A DNA stretch of 64,000 bases from DASTCZ01 sp963704455 (GTDB taxonomy: Bacteria; Acidobacteriota; Terriglobia; Acidiferrales; UBA7541): assembly GCA_963704455.1 (NCBI GenBank), contig OY969905.1, forward strand, positions 1,550,001-1,614,000. Reading direction: 5' to 3'. This document shows, one piece after another, positions 44,801 to 53,432 of this stretch. The notes beneath the pieces are model-generated. The model saw only the letters and a list, made by a program, of their open reading frames with translations. It made no database searches and had not been told where the DNA came from. Every line of letters starts with the position of its first letter. Position 1 is the stretch's first letter. Position numbers and translations under genes: made by a program.

Positions 44801-46462
44801 GACTTGTCGACAGCCCGGGTTGCGCTCGGCGACATTTATGCTGCCGACAAGCAATCCGCGGAAGCGTTCGGCATGTATCAATCTGCAATGCAGGCGCTGA
44901 CGTTTGCTCTCAAAGACCAGCCGCAGGATTCCGACCTCATTAAAAGTAAGGCCATGATTCAAAGCCGTTTGTCAGACGTCTGGTTCAATCGTGGCGATTT
45001 GAAGAAAGCCTTGGACGAGCTTGAAAACGCGTTCACTACACTTTGGGGAGCTCTGCAGAAGGACTATTCCGATGAAACCTTGAATGCCAGTCTTAAGAGT
45101 TATGTAACAAGCCTTAATCGAATAAAGAGTGCGCTCACCGATCCCAAAGCAAGTCCCGTCCCGCAACAGCCGGCATTGTCGGCCGCCGAGTCGAAGGCAC
45201 TACTCGACCGCGTGAATACGGTGGCGACTGCACGAGACCCTGTATTGTTGCTCTCACATTATGAACAAGCCGCGTGGTCACTTCCTCCTTTAATTGCGGG
45301 AGGATGGCGGATGCTCTCCGGGAGAGAGCACGATGATGTCCTTCATCAGCTTGCGCCAGTGAATAGGAATTTGACTCAGAGCCAAGTCCGGGGAATTCGC
45401 AAGCTACCGCTGGACTTTTATGACAACGCGGCGCTTTATGAATTGGAGGTACAGGCAGGAGGTGGCTGGAACGGTATCGTCACGTATGTCCAGCGCGGTT
45501 CAGATTGGGTCCTCTTGGACGGCAGTTCCAACCCTATTCATGGCATGAATCGGAAAACTCCTCCCAAACTAGATACAACTGACCGCGCTATCGCGTATCT
45601 GCGTTTCTTCGTCGCGGCAATCCAGGCCCCCGATGAGGGTACCTTTAAGCTCATCGATCAGCCGGAGGACATTGATTGGCTTGCAGCCGCAACCTCGGCG
45701 CAGCGCGCAAGTATCGCCAGCAGGATCAAACCATTGATCGTTGAGGAAAGCCCGGACCATGAATGGCAGGCAATCGGAACCGTCGAGCTGGGCGGAACTC
45801 TTTCCGAAGCGGATTTTCGACTCTCTCGAGTCGGCATCGTAAACCTTCAGCACGATAGGACGATTGGTCTGGATCTCCCCATATTCGTGCAAATGTTTTC
45901 CGATGGCACTAGGGTCCAGGAGACGATGGAGACATTGCAGCATGCAAAAATGGAACGCGACCTTAGTGAAGACCTGGCGATTCTGCAGAAGAACCCAAAT
46001 GACGCGGAGGCGTTGCAGAAATTGCCCTCTCTCCAGAGCAGCTTGCACCATTGGAAAGAGGCTGCGGATGCGGAGAAAGCTTGGATAGCATTCGTTCAGC
46101 GCGAAGAAAAGAACGAGGCAGATCTGCGGACAGCTCTACTCCGCGCCTACCAGTCTCTTTCTTGGTATCAACTCTTTTCGCGCGATTTTAACGGCGCGTT
46201 GGTTACCACCGACTCTGCGAAGAAACTGAATCCAACTGGCCTGGATATCGATGTGAACCGCGCCCACGCTCTCCTTTTCCTCGGAAAAACACCCGATGCG
46301 GACAAAATCTATCTCGGAAATAGCGGCAAGAAAATGTCACCTGGATCGGACCAAATTTGGAACGACGTAGTATTGAAGGACTTCGATGACCTCGAAGCGG
46401 GCGGTCTCATTTCGCCGGAGTTCCCGCGGCTCCGCAAACTCTTGCAGCCGCAAACAAAGTAA
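41828..46462 (+). CDS. Membrane-anchored nSTAND NTPase with TPR repeats
   Basis: 1544 residues. After the family entry QNPWPGLRAFTENDQEFFFGRE comes a STAND P-loop ATPase: Walker A GQSGLGKTS at 55-63, Walker B PVIVLDQFEEVF near 143-154, and the winged-helix-like end (HRILHREERSGVVWLELTHDLL). A basic coiled coil (~405-435) leads to one transmembrane helix at ~441-462. About 500-1130 are TPR-like helical repeats, presumably periplasmic if the NTPase is cytoplasmic. A beta-rich block (GGWNGIVTYVQRGSDWVLLDG) and further TPRs end the protein. STAND proteins oligomerise on ligand recognition; here it probably senses the trigger. Confidence 0.85.
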   Translation: MNPATPNLADLSPQNPWPGLRAFTENDQEFFFGRERETADLLDLVQRSPVVVLYGQSGLGKTSLLQAGLFPGLKRLDFLPIHWRFDHSDSAPPLADQIKIAFSSELERANIKGPLPSPGDTLWEYFHRNDVDFWGPRNRLITPVIVLDQFEEVFTLGQRTEETSRRVADFSAELEALLEHRPPEAVRERLEAHPDEAQQYNLRRQAVKFVIALREDFLADLDPWRVRMPSLLPNRFRLEPMTGAQALDVVQRAGSALTEPAIAREIVDFVSTSRRRQAARAMEQRDVEPAILSVVCDELNRRRAKLGQSKITADLLSGEREGIIRSFYERAFDGVDPRVRNWVEDELLTASGYRDRAALEDALRQGLPEADFDQLVNHRILHREERSGVVWLELTHDLLTDPASESRSLREQRRQAEAAKKQAEDAKKQKEKYEHDLRKSRLVTAIFGVLLIGTAALLYFAVVANRRANQKEAERERSYQAAGEMAERLSFGIGGGWVPAATVFQIIRDTEKSYVDLSSQDTSSRDQKVRLVQRHARFLAKAADALYQMGHFEEGIKDAQSALTLLKTLTPPESSNPLVQLTLAESEYQEGFGLLATGQIGRSKQDFDSAGSLTASPSNPEVKLDMIRVSVLSKIGLGQAESQGLAYDQAILHFKDAMDSVDKNGGETDDSLSWKVKALIGTASSQWDDNQALSWYGKASDILRPIAARDSGNPQWKRMSAELAYDQGFSAMRLGQYDTAKNYFEQAQTASDDLYNRDADNLLWRLIRVRSWRGLGLIHYYLGEWDLAQSLLNQAEQSAKELTEAQPSWTGAGVLRGVLFMALGDVQEFRYIQSTGSFKDIHDLDAAYLMFSESRDLLRKSEASAPGNLDFVRDVELALARQGYICSLQAGAITGTNSSDKNEQKKAQDKVDQKEKEAIDFYSQAFKELELVESISKDSPEIIGDKASLHRQTGDALRILKRAPEAKSSYIKAVAMLAALVKKAPSPRNYGDLSTARVALGDIYAADKQSAEAFGMYQSAMQALTFALKDQPQDSDLIKSKAMIQSRLSDVWFNRGDLKKALDELENAFTTLWGALQKDYSDETLNASLKSYVTSLNRIKSALTDPKASPVPQQPALSAAESKALLDRVNTVATARDPVLLLSHYEQAAWSLPPLIAGGWRMLSGREHDDVLHQLAPVNRNLTQSQVRGIRKLPLDFYDNAALYELEVQAGGGWNGIVTYVQRGSDWVLLDGSSNPIHGMNRKTPPKLDTTDRAIAYLRFFVAAIQAPDEGTFKLIDQPEDIDWLAAATSAQRASIASRIKPLIVEESPDHEWQAIGTVELGGTLSEADFRLSRVGIVNLQHDRTIGLDLPIFVQMFSDGTRVQETMETLQHAKMERDLSEDLAILQKNPNDAEALQKLPSLQSSLHHWKEAADAEKAWIAFVQREEKNEADLRTALLRAYQSLSWYQLFSRDFNGALVTTDSAKKLNPTGLDIDVNRAHALLFLGKTPDADKIYLGNSGKKMSPGSDQIWNDVVLKDFDDLEAGGLISPEFPRLRKLLQPQTK

Positions 46463-46565
46463 GGTAGTCTGGCCTCCGTTTTGATCGCTAAATTAGGCGC
46501 AACAATAAATATGCGATTTGCCGATAGCGAATTCAATTTTTAGAAGTGCGGCAAACTTGGTCGGA

Positions 46566-47990
46566 ATGCAAAACCAGCTTCGGATGAACGTCCACTTTCA
46601 CTTGCCCTTGTTCCCTTTCTCAAATCGCGGAAATGGCGCGGCTGGAGGCCTTGCCATTTTGATGCTTGCACTCTCATCCCTTTCCGGGTGTGCAGCATCC
46701 AGACTCCGGATGGACTACAAAGGGTATGAAAACTCATATGCGGAGAGTTCCAACCGCCAATTGCTTTTGAACCTCGCCCGTCTCAACCAACATCATCCGA
46801 CATACTTTTTCAAGCTTGGCCCTATTAGCACCACATACAGAATTCAAGGGACTCTCTCCGCAACCGGCTCGCAGGTGGCCGGACTCTATACCAATCCTCT
46901 CAACAAAACTATTACAGGTGGCGGAACACCTGGCACCCTTCTGGAGCAGGACCCGACGTTCACCTTTATCCCCGTCAATGATGACACTGTAGCGAAGCAA
47001 TTATTGACACCCATTCCCGACGAATTTTTCTATACATATTTTCAGGAAGGGTGGCGGATAGATATGCTGTTTCGTTCGATGGTAGATCGCATCGAATTCC
47101 ATCAAAAAACGGAGTCGGGAGGCGACTCTCTGCAGGTCATTCGCAATGTGGCTACTGCTGATAATATTGCCGGGTATCTAACATTTTTGAGAATCAGTGC
47201 GGAGTTATACGAGTTCCAGCGTCGCGGCCATTTAGTAATCTCGGGCAAATCAAATTTCCGATCGATAATGACAATTGAGGCGACTGCTGATTTTAAAATC
47301 GCTCCAAAGGACATTACAGATGCACAGGCGAAGGGTTTGATTTGGAAAAAAACAGCCGATGGCAAGTCTTGGGAGCTGGGCCAAAACGAGTTCGAGCCCG
47401 AATTCAAGTTGAATCTTCCGGATTTGAAAGATTCAAAAACAATCTGTCCCGACCCAATGCCCAAGGTTCCTGATTATTTCAAGGCAATTACACCGCAAGA
47501 GCAGTTGTTGGTATGTCAAATTTTCTACGACAAAGATGTTTCTATATTGACGGAGGCGGCTTCTCTGATTCCTACTCTCCGGCTTCTTGAATCTGGAATC
47601 TCAGTAAGTAACTCGCCGGAGGGAGGGGGCGCCCGAATCGTGCTGCGATCCCTGATTGGCGTCATGGCGGCTGCTGGTCAGGAACAAAATACTTACAATG
47701 ACGTGATAAATGACAAAGTTGCTGGGGCCCAGGATCCCCTACCTGCGGTAGAAAGCCGGCCGCTGCTAAAGCTTATTTGGAGCGAAGAAACAGAACTCAC
47801 GTCTTCTCTCGTCGATCTAGACTACCTGGGGAAACATTACCGAGTGGCGGACGAGCATTCGGACACTGCTCTCAATGAGTCAACTTGGAACCGCGATGTT
47901 TTTCGCCTGATTGCTGAGCTTGCTTCGCAAATCACAGTGGATATTTCCAAATTCCCATTGCCGACGGTTTTGCAAATACGTCCACAATAA
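46566..47990 (+). CDS. Large lipoprotein of the immune operon, function unknown
   Basis: 474 residues from the ATG at 46566 (ATG 46584 is an alternative). The signal sequence ends in a lipobox LSSLSGC with acylated Cys42, so the protein is anchored in the outer or inner membrane facing the periplasm. The mature part begins DYKGYENSYAESSNRQLLLNLARLNQHHPTYFF and has repeated alpha/beta segments, no known domain and no catalytic motif. It follows the STAND gene by 103 bp and lies 7 bp before the SLOG-SLATT gene, so it is clearly part of the operon. It may contact the periplasmic TPR region. Confidence 0.75.
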   Translation: MQNQLRMNVHFHLPLFPFSNRGNGAAGGLAILMLALSSLSGCAASRLRMDYKGYENSYAESSNRQLLLNLARLNQHHPTYFFKLGPISTTYRIQGTLSATGSQVAGLYTNPLNKTITGGGTPGTLLEQDPTFTFIPVNDDTVAKQLLTPIPDEFFYTYFQEGWRIDMLFRSMVDRIEFHQKTESGGDSLQVIRNVATADNIAGYLTFLRISAELYEFQRRGHLVISGKSNFRSIMTIEATADFKIAPKDITDAQAKGLIWKKTADGKSWELGQNEFEPEFKLNLPDLKDSKTICPDPMPKVPDYFKAITPQEQLLVCQIFYDKDVSILTEAASLIPTLRLLESGISVSNSPEGGGARIVLRSLIGVMAAAGQEQNTYNDVINDKVAGAQDPLPAVESRPLLKLIWSEETELTSSLVDLDYLGKHYRVADEHSDTALNESTWNRDVFRLIAELASQITVDISKFPLPTVLQIRPQ

Positions 47991-47997
47991 GTTGTGT

Positions 47998-49521
47998 ATG
48001 TCTTTCCCAGATCTCGCCACTGGAACAAGTACGTCAACAAACGACATGAAGGGCAAGGTTATCTTGCCTTCCGTGCTGGCCATCGGATTCACGGGGCACC
48101 GCCATCTCCCCGATGAAGCAAAATCGCGCGCCCAAATTCTCCAGCTCCTCGAGGAGAAAAAGGAACAAACGCAGGGGATCGTCTATGGAGTTTCTTCCGC
48201 TGCCGCTGGTGGAGACCTATTATTCGCGGAGACCTGTATTCACCTTGGTCTGCCTTTGCGGATTCTCCTCCCCATGCCGAAAGAGCAATTCCGGAAAGAC
48301 TTTGATGGGCCTACCTGGAAGCGGGTCGAGGATGTCTTGCGGCTCGCCATGTCGGTCGAAGTCACGGGGGGAGAGCAGGATCGCGATGCGCGATATTACG
48401 AGTGCGGCATCGAAACAGTTCTGCAGAGCCGCTTGCTTCTCGCATTGTGGGACGGTGAACCATCGCGCGGCTTGGGCGGAACAGAACAGATTGTCAGTTT
48501 TGCAAAAATAGAGGGCCGGCCGATCGTCTGGATCCATAGTCATACGGGAGCTATCCAGTATTTCAACGAAGACCGGGAATTGCTGAATGATCCGGAGCTG
48601 GATTTCCTAAATACGCTCGCTGAATCCAAATCGGAACCCGACATAGGCACTCCGGGAAAGCTCGCACAGGCATGGTTCGAAAAGATTGATACCAATGCGA
48701 CTCACGCGTCACCAAGGGTTCGCCGCCTGGCGTCGATCCCGATACTCTGCACTGCCGCTGCGTCCGTGCTTAGCACAGTAGGTTCTCTTGCTGGTGGCAC
48801 CGCGGTATGGGTTGGTATTGGATCCGGGCTTGGATTCACAGTTGGCGCTCTTCCCGCTCTCTTGAAGATGCACCAGCAACAAACAATATGGGCGAGAATC
48901 AGGGGCGCGACGGAAATCTGCAGATCGAATCTTGCTTTTTGGAAAACGCCGTCTCCTTACAATGTAATCGGCCCGGAGGTTGTTCCCGAACTTGACGGAA
49001 TGTTGATGTCGCTAAATTTCCTGAAAATGTCGGATCGCATGAGCCACAAAGCGGATCTCGAGGAATTCAAACGTGAATATCGTGAGGTTCGCGTGCAGGG
49101 CCAGATGGACTTCTTCTCGAAGAGTGCCGCCAAATCGGGAAAAAAAGCGCGTCAATATCAAATTGCGATTATGGGTTCGACTGCCCTTGCGCTGGTTGCC
49201 AACATTTGGATGCTTTTGAACTCCGTGTGGTTGAAGGGCGTATCTCAAGCCCCGTGGAAACAGATCCTTCCTCTTTCGGGATCCGTGTTTTTCCAAGTTG
49301 CCACAATTGCCGGTGCAATGATCGTGGTCAACGATTACCAGCGGCGCCGCACACGTTACCGGGAGTTGCATCACCTGCTCAAAGAGTGGGATAAACAACT
49401 GGAATTCGCGAAGACTTGGCCAATTGTAATGCGGATCGCTGAAATGGTGGAAAAAGCCTTGCTGGCGGAGGTGATCGAATGGAAGTCGCTCATTCTGCAT
49501 CACAAGCTGCCGCGCAGATAA
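47998..49521 (+). CDS. SLOG-SLATT type nucleotide-sensing membrane protein
   Basis: 507 residues from the ATG at 47998; an ATG at 48046 is possible. The N-terminal SLOG/LOG-like Rossmann domain reads SVLAIGFTGHRHLPDEA, GVSSAAAGGDLLFAETC, LPLRILLPMPKEQF and ARYYECGIETVLQSRLLLALWDG, the fold used to bind nucleotide-derived signals. The C-terminal half has hydrophobic helices at ~245-285, ~395-420 and ~427-450, followed by a charged coiled-coil tail, as in SLATT 2TM effectors that perforate membranes. Position between the lipoprotein and patatin genes suggests an effector. Confidence 0.75.
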   Translation: MSFPDLATGTSTSTNDMKGKVILPSVLAIGFTGHRHLPDEAKSRAQILQLLEEKKEQTQGIVYGVSSAAAGGDLLFAETCIHLGLPLRILLPMPKEQFRKDFDGPTWKRVEDVLRLAMSVEVTGGEQDRDARYYECGIETVLQSRLLLALWDGEPSRGLGGTEQIVSFAKIEGRPIVWIHSHTGAIQYFNEDRELLNDPELDFLNTLAESKSEPDIGTPGKLAQAWFEKIDTNATHASPRVRRLASIPILCTAAASVLSTVGSLAGGTAVWVGIGSGLGFTVGALPALLKMHQQQTIWARIRGATEICRSNLAFWKTPSPYNVIGPEVVPELDGMLMSLNFLKMSDRMSHKADLEEFKREYREVRVQGQMDFFSKSAAKSGKKARQYQIAIMGSTALALVANIWMLLNSVWLKGVSQAPWKQILPLSGSVFFQVATIAGAMIVVNDYQRRRTRYRELHHLLKEWDKQLEFAKTWPIVMRIAEMVEKALLAEVIEWKSLILHHKLPRR

Positions 49522-49525
49522 AATC

Positions 49526-50611
49526 ATGAAGCGAATCCTTTCCCTGGATGGCGGCGGAATTCGCGGCGTTTTCAGCCTGGAAATCCTATTGCGGATGCAG
49601 GAGATGCTGCGCGCCCATACTGGTTCACCCCAACTTGTATTGGCGGATTACTTTGACTTTTTCGCGGGAACGAGCACTGGCGCCATCATTGCCACTTGCC
49701 TCAGTTGGGGCATGGACGTCGAAAAAATCCTCGAACTATATGTCGAACATGGCAAGACGATGTTCCACCATGTCCCCTGGTATCATCCGATCAAGCGAAT
49801 GTTTGTTGCTCGCTTCGACCCCAAACCTCTGTCAAACTTTCTTCAGCGCATGTTTTCAGAGGATGGAAATGGCGAGTCCCCTGCTCTACTGAGCACAAAA
49901 CGCCTGAGGGGTACCTTGCTCGTAGTCGTCCGTAATCACACTACTGGTTCCGCGTGGCCGCTTACGAATAACCCGAATGCTAAATACAACGACCCCAAAC
50001 TTCCCGACTGCAATCTGAATATACCGCTTTGGAGAGTCGTGCGCGCCAGCACGGCAGCGCCTGTTTATTTCGAACCGGAAGAGATTATGTTGGGTAACCG
50101 TAAGTACGTTTTCGTAGATGGTGCCATAACACCTTATAACAACCCGGCCTTGATTGCGGCTCTTACCGCGGTACTTCCACCCTACCACCTGGGATGGGAA
50201 CCGGGCCCAGACAAGATCCGGTTGATATCCATCGGAACAATTCGAGTGACCTCCGCGGCATTCCAAACTTCCGCTCGCCAGATGTGGCTTGGCTATCATC
50301 TTCCTCGAATTCCTGCTGCTTTGATCCAGGGTATTGCTCTGCAGCAAGATTTTCTTTGTCGATGCCTGGGCGATTGCCTCTTCGGCGAAGAATTGGATCA
50401 GGAGGTCGGTAATCTCATAGGTCTGGAGCTTCCGGGGCGCAAATGGTTTAGCTACGTCCGGTACAACCAATCGTTCCTCGGAAAAGAAGCGGAGGCAATG
50501 CTGGCCAAATCCTCAGACGTTGCAAAGCTCGATGCTGTTCAGGCGATTCCTCTCTTGCGTGAAATGGGACGGGAGTATGCGAAGAACATTCTGATTGATC
50601 ACCTAATTTGA
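49526..50611 (+). CDS. Patatin-like phospholipase effector
   Basis: 361-residue patatin (CapV-like) lipase. The oxyanion loop is DGGGIRG at 8-14, the nucleophile Ser50 lies in GTSTG at 48-52, and the second half of the Ser-Asp dyad is in FVDGAITPYNNPA near residue 198. It lacks a signal peptide, so it would attack the inner membrane from within, as CBASS CapV does after nucleotide activation. The ATG starts 4 bp after the SLOG-SLATT stop. The last ~100 residues may hold a regulatory segment. It is the final gene of the operon. Confidence 0.9.
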   Translation: MKRILSLDGGGIRGVFSLEILLRMQEMLRAHTGSPQLVLADYFDFFAGTSTGAIIATCLSWGMDVEKILELYVEHGKTMFHHVPWYHPIKRMFVARFDPKPLSNFLQRMFSEDGNGESPALLSTKRLRGTLLVVVRNHTTGSAWPLTNNPNAKYNDPKLPDCNLNIPLWRVVRASTAAPVYFEPEEIMLGNRKYVFVDGAITPYNNPALIAALTAVLPPYHLGWEPGPDKIRLISIGTIRVTSAAFQTSARQMWLGYHLPRIPAALIQGIALQQDFLCRCLGDCLFGEELDQEVGNLIGLELPGRKWFSYVRYNQSFLGKEAEAMLAKSSDVAKLDAVQAIPLLREMGREYAKNILIDHLI

Positions 50612-50691
50612 AATGCGATTCGGAGCGTTTTATGACGGCATGTTCAACGCGATTTTGAGCTCCACTCTTAACCTGCTTGTACCTCTCGACT

Positions 50692-50711
50692 ACGCCGCCG
50701 CGAAACGGCGT
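50692..50711 (+). terminator. Short hairpin after the immune operon, weak terminator candidate
   Basis: ACGCCG and CGGCGT form a perfect 6-bp stem around CCGCGAAA, 80 bp after the patatin stop and 12 bp before the xanthine dehydrogenase ATG. There is no U-run, so it could instead affect the downstream gene's translation. Confidence 0.3.
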
Positions 50712-50722
50712 TGGCACCGAAA

Positions 50723-52948
50723 ATGACGAATTTCATCGGCACATCCGCGCCTCGCAAAGAAGGCCGCGAAAAGGTCACCGGCCGCGCGAAATACGTGGAC
50801 GACCTCACGTTTCCGGAAATGATCCACGGGACGACAGTACGTAGCGCCATCGCGAGAGGACGCATCACAGAGATTCATTACGAACCCGGCATTCCGTGGA
50901 ATGAATTCACGATTGTTACTGCGAATGACATCCCGGGGAAGAATTGCATCGCGTTGATCTTGGAAGACCAGCCATGTCTCTGCGCCGGTCAGATTAATCA
51001 TCCTGAAGAGCCGATCGTGTTGCTTGCGCACCCGGATCGCTACCTATTGGAAGAGGCGCGCCGCTCAGTACGCATCGAAACTGAGCCACTCCCGCCTGTA
51101 TTCACCATTGATGATTCCCTCGCGCGCAAACAGGTGATCTGGGGCGAAGACAATCTCTTCAAATCATTTCTCGTGAAGCGTGGCGACGTAGATGCTGCTT
51201 GGAAGGCGGCGGATTTTATTGTGGAAGCAGAGTACCTGACGGGCGCGCAGGAGCAGCTCTACATCGAGCCAAATGGAATGATTGCTGTCGCGAATGCCGC
51301 GGACGGCGTCACGGTCTGGGGCTCGATGCAATGCCCGTTCTATGTGCACAAGGCGCTCGTGGCGCTTTTCAATATGCCAAGAGAAAAAGTCCGCGTTGTG
51401 CAAACGGAAACGGGCGGAGGCTTCGGGGGCAAAGAAGAGTACCCCTCCATGATTGCCGCGCACGCTGCGCTTCTGGCGTTGAAATCCGGCAAGCCCGTAA
51501 AAATGATCTACGACCGAGCGGAAGATATGGTCGCAACCACGAAGCGCCATCCTTCACACACTCGTCTGCGAACTGCGGTCACGCGCGATGGCAAGCTGCT
51601 GGCCATGGATATTGATTTCACTATTGATGGCGGCGCTTACGAGACGCTTTCGCCCGTTGTCCTTTCACGCGGCACGATTCACGCCGCCGGACCGTACGTG
51701 TATCCGAATGTTCGAATCAATGGACGCGCAGTTGCCACCAACGCACCCCCGCACGGCGCGTTTCGTGGTTTTGGCGCGCCGCAAAGCATTTTCGCACTTG
51801 AACGACACATGGATCGTGTCGCGAAGGCTGTGGGGATCTCTCCAGCGGAATTCCGCAAGCGTAATTTCATTCAACAGAACCGGACAAGCGCGGTGGGGCA
51901 GGTGATTCGCGAAGCCGTTGACATGGATCATCTTTTGAATCGCGCGCTCCAGCTTTCTGGTTACGAGGCAAAGACTCGTCGCTTTGCGGCGGAGAATCCC
52001 GGGAATCCATTGAAGCGAGGCATGGGCCTTGCTGCATTCATGCACGGCGCGGGATTCACGGGGTCCGGCGAGGAATATTTAGCATCCGTTGTCGGAGTTG
52101 AAGCCACATCAAAAGGCGCGATTCGCGTCCTCTCGGCAAGCACTGAAATCGGCCAGGGAACGAACACAATTTTTGCGCAAATTGCCGCGGACGCGCTCAG
52201 TATCGACTACCGCTCCGTTGAAGTTGCTCAGCCGGATACTACAATTGTGCCCAACAGCGGCCCTACGGTTGCATCCCGCACATGCATGGTGGTCGGGAAA
52301 CTTGTCGAATCAGCCGCGCTTGGTTTGAAGCAAACACTTCTCCGTAGCGAATTCCTCCGCGAACCTTACAGCACTGGTGATTTCACCGAAGCCTGCAAAC
52401 AATATGTCTCGCGCCACGGGCTACTGACATCGGTCGTCCAATACAAACCCCCGGCCGGTATTCATTGGGACGATCAGACCTATCAGGGCGACGCCTATGG
52501 CGCTTATGGCTGGGCTGTTTACGTCGCGGAGGTGACCGTTGACACGCGCACATTCGAGACGCGCGTGGATGATTTCGTCGCGGTGCAAGAAGTCGGAAAA
52601 GTTGTGAACCCCGTCCTTGCAATTGGCCAGATTGAAGGAGGCATCGCGCAGGCGATTGGTTATGCGCTTTACGAAGATGTTGTTTGGCGCGAGGGGCGCA
52701 TGGTGAATTCACAAATGACGAATTACATCATGCCGACCTCTGCGGATCTTCCGCGCATCCGAGTCTATTTTGAAGAACATCCGTATGCCTACGGCCCGGC
52801 GGGTGCGAAGGGTCTCGGCGAACTTCCGATGGACGGCCCCGCGCCCGCGATCGTAAATGCCATCGAGCAGGCAACAGGCGTGAGCATCGCGAGAATTCCG
52901 GTGACGCCGGAAGTGCTCATGGAAGCCATAGAGGCGGTCCATGCCTGA
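50723..52948 (+). CDS. Xanthine dehydrogenase family, molybdopterin-binding subunit
   Basis: 741 residues, catalytic large subunit of the xanthine oxidase family, which oxidises hypoxanthine/xanthine to urate. It starts at the ATG 50723 (a TTG at 50711 is in frame). Family motifs: REKVTGRAKYVDDLTFPEM at the N-terminus, GGGFGGKEEYP for cofactor contact, APPHGAFRGFGAPQ, ASTEIGQGTNTIFAQ and the C-terminal GAKGLGELPMDGPAPA, with the catalytic Glu near 699. Its stop overlaps the 2Fe-2S subunit gene by 8 bp. Substrate assignment as xanthine comes from the adjacent urate genes, because the family includes many hydroxylases. Confidence 0.9.
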   Translation: MTNFIGTSAPRKEGREKVTGRAKYVDDLTFPEMIHGTTVRSAIARGRITEIHYEPGIPWNEFTIVTANDIPGKNCIALILEDQPCLCAGQINHPEEPIVLLAHPDRYLLEEARRSVRIETEPLPPVFTIDDSLARKQVIWGEDNLFKSFLVKRGDVDAAWKAADFIVEAEYLTGAQEQLYIEPNGMIAVANAADGVTVWGSMQCPFYVHKALVALFNMPREKVRVVQTETGGGFGGKEEYPSMIAAHAALLALKSGKPVKMIYDRAEDMVATTKRHPSHTRLRTAVTRDGKLLAMDIDFTIDGGAYETLSPVVLSRGTIHAAGPYVYPNVRINGRAVATNAPPHGAFRGFGAPQSIFALERHMDRVAKAVGISPAEFRKRNFIQQNRTSAVGQVIREAVDMDHLLNRALQLSGYEAKTRRFAAENPGNPLKRGMGLAAFMHGAGFTGSGEEYLASVVGVEATSKGAIRVLSASTEIGQGTNTIFAQIAADALSIDYRSVEVAQPDTTIVPNSGPTVASRTCMVVGKLVESAALGLKQTLLRSEFLREPYSTGDFTEACKQYVSRHGLLTSVVQYKPPAGIHWDDQTYQGDAYGAYGWAVYVAEVTVDTRTFETRVDDFVAVQEVGKVVNPVLAIGQIEGGIAQAIGYALYEDVVWREGRMVNSQMTNYIMPTSADLPRIRVYFEEHPYAYGPAGAKGLGELPMDGPAPAIVNAIEQATGVSIARIPVTPEVLMEAIEAVHA

Positions 52949-53432
52949 CGCCGCTGGAAAAGTGAGCGTCGTTTGCACCGTCAATGAAAAGCGCGTGACG
53001 TTGCGCGTGTTTCCAATGGAGCGACTGCTTGATGCGCTACGCCGAGATCTTCTGTTGACGGGCACGAAGGAAGGCTGTGGTGAAGGGGAATGCGGCGCCT
53101 GCTCCGTCTTGATGAACGGCGAGCTTGTGAATAGCTGCCTCGTCCCCGCGCTGCACGCCGGAGGTGCGGCAATCACTACAATCGAAGGAATTGCCCACGC
53201 CGAGGAACTTCACGCCGTACAGCAAGCATTCCTCGAATGTGGTGGAGCGCAGTGTGGCATCTGCACCCCGGGAATGGTTCTTGCGGCTGTGAATCTGCTC
53301 GAGCGAACGCCTTCGCCAACGGACTCGCAAATCCGCGAAGGCTTGAGCGGAAACCTTTGCCGTTGCACCGGCTACATGCGAATCTTTGAAGCTGTCCTGC
53401 ACGCTTGCCGCGCATCGGGGATTCACAAATGA
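52941..53432 (+). CDS. Xanthine dehydrogenase family, 2Fe-2S subunit
   Basis: 163-residue electron-transfer subunit. The plant-type cluster ligands are Cys46, Cys51, Cys54 and Cys66 (EGCGEGECGACSV...NSC). The second, all-helical cluster uses Cys105 and Cys108 (QCGICTPGM) and Cys140/Cys142 (NLCRCTGYM). All eight ligands are intact. The start overlaps the molybdopterin subunit's end and the stop overlaps the FAD subunit's start (ATGA), so the three are co-translated. Confidence 0.94.
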   Translation: MPDAAGKVSVVCTVNEKRVTLRVFPMERLLDALRRDLLLTGTKEGCGEGECGACSVLMNGELVNSCLVPALHAGGAAITTIEGIAHAEELHAVQQAFLECGGAQCGICTPGMVLAAVNLLERTPSPTDSQIREGLSGNLCRCTGYMRIFEAVLHACRASGIHK

